Positions 61,101 through 64,000 of a DNA stretch of 64,000 bases are shown here, piece by piece. Position numbers and translations under genes: made by a program. The number at the start of each line of letters is the position of its first letter. The stretch's first letter is position 1. The DNA is from Modicisalibacter muralis. GTDB taxonomy: Bacteria; Pseudomonadota; Gammaproteobacteria; Pseudomonadales; Halomonadaceae. The notes under the pieces were generated by a model. That model did not search any database and was not told the DNA's origin. It saw nothing but the letters and a program-made list of their open reading frames with translations. Location: the NCBI RefSeq assembly GCF_900102945.1, contig NZ_FNGI01000001.1, positions 806,001-870,000 on the forward strand, in the 5' to 3' direction.

Positions 61101-62429
61101 ATGGATCCAGTCACCAGCGGCATACTCGTCGTCAGCGCGCTATTCGTATTGATGGCTATCGGCACGCCCATTGCCTTTGCACTCGGCAGTGTTTCCCTGG
61201 TCGCCCTGGTGCTCGATCAGGGCATGGTCGAGCTGACTTATTTTGGTGAGACTTTCTTTCACAGCATTGCCTCATTCGCTTTCGTGGCGATTCCCATGTT
61301 CATTCTGATGGGTGCCGCGGTCGCTTCGTCACCGACCGGGCGCGACCTGTATCGCTCTCTCGATCTATGGATGGGCAAGATGCCGGGCGGGCTGGCCATC
61401 TCCAACATCGGCGCCTGCTCGATCTTTGCCGCGCTCTCGGGCTCATCGCCGGCGACCGCCGCGGCGATCGGCAAGATGGGCATCCCCGAGATGCGCAAGC
61501 GCGGCTATCCGGATGGCGTCGCCGCCGGTTGTATTGCGGCGGGCGGTACGCTGGGCATTCTGATTCCGCCCTCGGTCACCATGATCGTCTATGGTATCGC
61601 CACCGAAACCTCGATTGGCCGGCTATTCATCGCCGGAGCCATGCCGGGGCTGATGCTGGCTGGCCTGTTCATGCTCTGGACGCTTATCGCCTGCAAGATG
61701 GCCGGCGGATATAACACGCCCAACCCGGTGGCCGAGGCAGCCGCCAATATCAAGCAGAACGTCGAAGGCAACATGCGCGCACTGGTGCGCGTGCTGCCGT
61801 TTCTGATCGTGGTGTCGGGGATCCTGTTCGCACTCTACGGCGGCGTCGCCACGCCCTCCGAGGCGGCAGGCGCCGGAGCCTTCCTGTGCCTGGGATTGGC
61901 GATCGTCGTTTACCGCATGTGGCAAGTCGGGCCCATCAAGACCATCATGCGCGATGCCCTGCGCGAGAGCGTGATGATCATGCTGATCATTGCCGCCGCG
62001 GAGATCTTCGCCTTCGCCCTGTCGTCGATGTTCATCACCCAGACGGTGGCCGGCGCAATCGCCGATCTCGAAGTCAATCGCTGGGTATTGATGGCGGTCA
62101 TCAACGTGTTCCTGCTGGTGGCCGGTTTCTTCCTGCCACCGGTGGCGGTGATCGTGATGGCGGCGCCAATCCTCATGCCGATCATCCTGGAGGCCAACTT
62201 CGACCCGTACTGGTTTGCGGTGGTGCTGACGATCAACCTGGAAATCGGCCTGATCACACCACCCGTGGGTCTCAACCTGTTCATCATCAAGGGCATCGCA
62301 CCGGATATCGATTTACGCGATGTGCTATTGGGTAGCCTGCCCTACGCACTGTGCATGGTATTGGGCATCGTGCTGCTGTGCTTCTTCCCGGGGATTGTGA
62401 CCTGGCTGCCTGACCTGATCATGGGCTGA
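61101..62429 (+). CDS. dctM: TRAP transporter large permease (DctM type)
   Basis: A 442-residue, roughly twelve-segment permease. Marks are FVAIPMFILMGAAVASS, SIFAALSGSSPATAAAIGKM, GCIAAGGTLGILIPPSVTMI and the late EIGLITPPVGLNLFIIKGI, all typical of DctM. The ATG at 61101 is 2 bp after the small permease stop. The frame continues upstream in the reading frame overlapping dctQ, which is not coding. Confidence 0.93.
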   Translation: MDPVTSGILVVSALFVLMAIGTPIAFALGSVSLVALVLDQGMVELTYFGETFFHSIASFAFVAIPMFILMGAAVASSPTGRDLYRSLDLWMGKMPGGLAISNIGACSIFAALSGSSPATAAAIGKMGIPEMRKRGYPDGVAAGCIAAGGTLGILIPPSVTMIVYGIATETSIGRLFIAGAMPGLMLAGLFMLWTLIACKMAGGYNTPNPVAEAAANIKQNVEGNMRALVRVLPFLIVVSGILFALYGGVATPSEAAGAGAFLCLGLAIVVYRMWQVGPIKTIMRDALRESVMIMLIIAAAEIFAFALSSMFITQTVAGAIADLEVNRWVLMAVINVFLLVAGFFLPPVAVIVMAAPILMPIILEANFDPYWFAVVLTINLEIGLITPPVGLNLFIIKGIAPDIDLRDVLLGSLPYALCMVLGIVLLCFFPGIVTWLPDLIMG

Positions 62430-62454
62430 AGGGCCGACAAGTAAGGAAGACACG

Positions 62455-63825
62455 ATGAACATGAGTTTTCTGCAGGAACTCTTCAGTAACATCACCCAGC
62501 GAGACGCGCTGCTCAGGCGGCGCGTCGGCGAGCCCGTTCACCCCGATCACCAGCAATTGATCGCGGCCTGCCTGGCGCTGCTGGAAAGCGACGGCGAAGC
62601 CTCGAGCATTGCGCTGGCCAGCCGCGCGCTGGCGCTCTATGCGCGTCTGACCGCAGAAGAAAAGTCGCGCTTTTTCGCCTCGCTGGTCACGGATTTCTCC
62701 GCCGATCCGCAGTCGATCGATCAAGCTTATGCCGCCTACCATGAATCGCGCCACGAGCAGGAATTACAGGTTCTCTTCGACGCCTGCGAGCCGCGTCGGC
62801 AAGAGCTGTTGCGCCGTCTCAACCTGACCAGCGGCGGCACCTTCGAACTAGTGCGCATGCGCGAAGACCTGCTCGGCCAGATGCACGAGCATCCCGAGTT
62901 TCAGGCCATCAATGCCGACTTCGCGCATCTGTTCGGCTCCTGGTTCAACCGTGGCTTCCTGATTCTCAAGCGTATCGACTGGAACACCCCGGCGGTGATC
63001 CTGGAAAAGATCATTCGCTACGAAGCAGTACACGAGATTCACGACTGGAACGACCTGCGCCGCAGGCTGGACGCCCGCGACCGGCGCTGCTTCGCCTTCT
63101 TCCATCCGGCAATCGGCGACGAGCCGTTGATTTTCGTCGAAGTGGCGCTGTACAAGGGCCTGCCCGATCAGATCCAGAGCATTCTCAGCAGCGACAAGTA
63201 CGATATCGACGACCCCGAAGCGGCCGATACCGCCGCCTTCTTCGGCATCAGCAACTGCCAGACCGGGCTGCGCGGCATCTCGTTCGGCAACTTTTTGATC
63301 AAGCAGGTGGTCCAGGAACTCAAGCAGGAGCTACCCGATCTGCGCAATTTCGTCACGCTCTCACCGGTGCCCGGCTTTCGCAAATGGCTCGAAACGACCT
63401 ACCTCGCCGACGAAGACACCGTCGAGCAACTCGACGCCGACGCCCGGGAGACGCTCGCCCACCTCAATGACCCCGACTGGCGCAACGACGAGATTCGCGC
63501 CGAGCGGCTCAAGAACGTCGTCAAACCGCTCGCCGCGCACTACCTGCTGACGATCAAGAACGCACATGACCAGCCACTCAATCCCGTTGCGCGTTTTCAT
63601 CTCGGCAATGGCGCCCGGCTACATCGCATCAATTGGCTCGGCGACACCTCGGACAAGGGCATCCACCAGTCGACGGGGCTGATGGTCAATTACCTTTACG
63701 TGCTCGATGACATCGAACGCAATCACGAGCGATACACCACTAACGGCACCATCGCCTGCTCATCCGAGGTGCGCGATCTCGGCCGCCGCGCCCGCAAACA
63801 ACTCAAGGGAGACACCGCAAAATGA
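62455..63825 (+). CDS. matA: Malonyl-CoA decarboxylase
   Basis: A 456-residue MCD with an N-terminal helical oligomerisation domain (about 1-160) and a catalytic GNAT-like domain (about 165-450). Marks are LVRMREDLL, VHEIHDWNDLRRRL, RRCFAFFHPAIGDEPLIFVE, FFGISNCQTGLRGISFGNFL, FVTLSPVPGF, and FHLGNGARLHRINWLGD with the catalytic histidine region. It converts malonyl-CoA to acetyl-CoA. AAGGAAG precedes the ATG at 62455. Its stop overlaps the synthetase start (ATGA). Confidence 0.95.
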   Translation: MNMSFLQELFSNITQRDALLRRRVGEPVHPDHQQLIAACLALLESDGEASSIALASRALALYARLTAEEKSRFFASLVTDFSADPQSIDQAYAAYHESRHEQELQVLFDACEPRRQELLRRLNLTSGGTFELVRMREDLLGQMHEHPEFQAINADFAHLFGSWFNRGFLILKRIDWNTPAVILEKIIRYEAVHEIHDWNDLRRRLDARDRRCFAFFHPAIGDEPLIFVEVALYKGLPDQIQSILSSDKYDIDDPEAADTAAFFGISNCQTGLRGISFGNFLIKQVVQELKQELPDLRNFVTLSPVPGFRKWLETTYLADEDTVEQLDADARETLAHLNDPDWRNDEIRAERLKNVVKPLAAHYLLTIKNAHDQPLNPVARFHLGNGARLHRINWLGDTSDKGIHQSTGLMVNYLYVLDDIERNHERYTTNGTIACSSEVRDLGRRARKQLKGDTAK

Positions 63826-64000
63826 ACCATAACCTCTTCGAGATGTTCGCCGAGCGCATGCGAGACCGGGGAGAAGCCGATTTTATCGTCACGCGACAAG
63901 GCCAACGCTACAGCTATGCCGAGGCGCTGGCATCCAGCGGTCGACTGGCGGGAGCCTTGATCGCGCTGGGCGTGACACCCGGCGATCGCATCGCCGTGCA
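63822..64000 (+). CDS. matB: Malonyl-CoA synthetase, N-terminal part (cut by window end)
   Basis: The first 59 codons of an acyl-CoA synthetase: NHNLFEMFAERMRDRGEADF, then RYSYAEALASSGRLAGALIA and the LGVTPGDRIAV segment, which is the usual start of adenylate-forming enzymes. Because it overlaps the malonyl-CoA decarboxylase stop and ends a malonate transporter operon, MatB (malonate + CoA + ATP to malonyl-CoA) is the natural assignment. AGGGAG lies before the ATG. The core motifs are beyond the window. Confidence 0.85.
   Translation, partial: MNHNLFEMFAERMRDRGEADFIVTRQGQRYSYAEALASSGRLAGALIALGVTPGDRIAV

Overview
The window is a contiguous, gene-dense piece of a GC-rich gammaproteobacterial chromosome, most likely Halomonas or a close relative in the Halomonadaceae. 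The basis is the gloB / methyltransferase / rnhA / dnaQ neighbourhood, typical gammaproteobacterial housekeeping proteins (RsuA, MltD, YejABEF, RarD), and many osmolyte, organic-acid and sugar transporters (BCCT, TRAP, SulP, ABC). I see no rRNA, tRNA, CRISPR array, integrase or complete insertion sequence. The genus call is inference; no marker gene was compared.

Layout. 1-4.6 kb: nudC (cut by the window start), dnaQ, rnhA and a YafS-like methyltransferase on the minus strand, divergent from gloB and mltD. 4.6-10.3 kb: yejABEF peptide importer. 10.4-11.7 kb: a lower-GC pair of lipoproteins, one FlgO-like. 11.7-17 kb: an HhH protein, a membrane diguanylate cyclase, rsuA, a Nit2-like amidase, rarD and an unknown HTH protein. 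18.3-21.2 kb: beta-alanine catabolism (transaminase plus malonate-semialdehyde dehydrogenase), then a SulP transporter. 23.2-31.1 kb: a one-strand sugar uptake unit in the order gltR-gtrS - AGE epimerase - gtsABC - ATPase. 31.3-33.3 kb: a fasciclin protein divergent from an ECF sigma / RskA-type anti-sigma pair. 33.3-35.3 kb: lhgO divergent from a CsiR-like GntR regulator.

35.3-47.2 kb is the most interesting part. It is a roughly 12 kb accessory block bounded by two directly repeated copies (79 bp, about 84 % identical) of the 3' end of the csiR-like gene. It carries a BCCT transporter plus luciferase-like monooxygenase operon, divergent from an operon for an AA_synth protein, alpha/beta hydrolase, aldehyde dehydrogenase, flavin reductase, CMD-family protein and GntR regulator. 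This set matches the trigonelline (tgn) type of N-methylpyridinium-betaine ring cleavage. A shared TGGTATACCA operator sits at both divergent promoters and again in front of a ribBX-type riboflavin gene about 8.5 kb away, so FMN supply may be wired to the FMN-dependent pathway.

47.3-64 kb: Spo0M, pncB, a Tat-exported PhoX phosphatase, a DUF4242 / methyltransferase / SARP-ATPase-TPR regulator group, a small membrane protein, ugd, and a malonate module (GntR regulator, TRAP dctPQM, malonyl-CoA decarboxylase and the start of malonyl-CoA synthetase). The beta-alanine and malonate modules both feed C3 dicarboxyl intermediates to acetyl-CoA.
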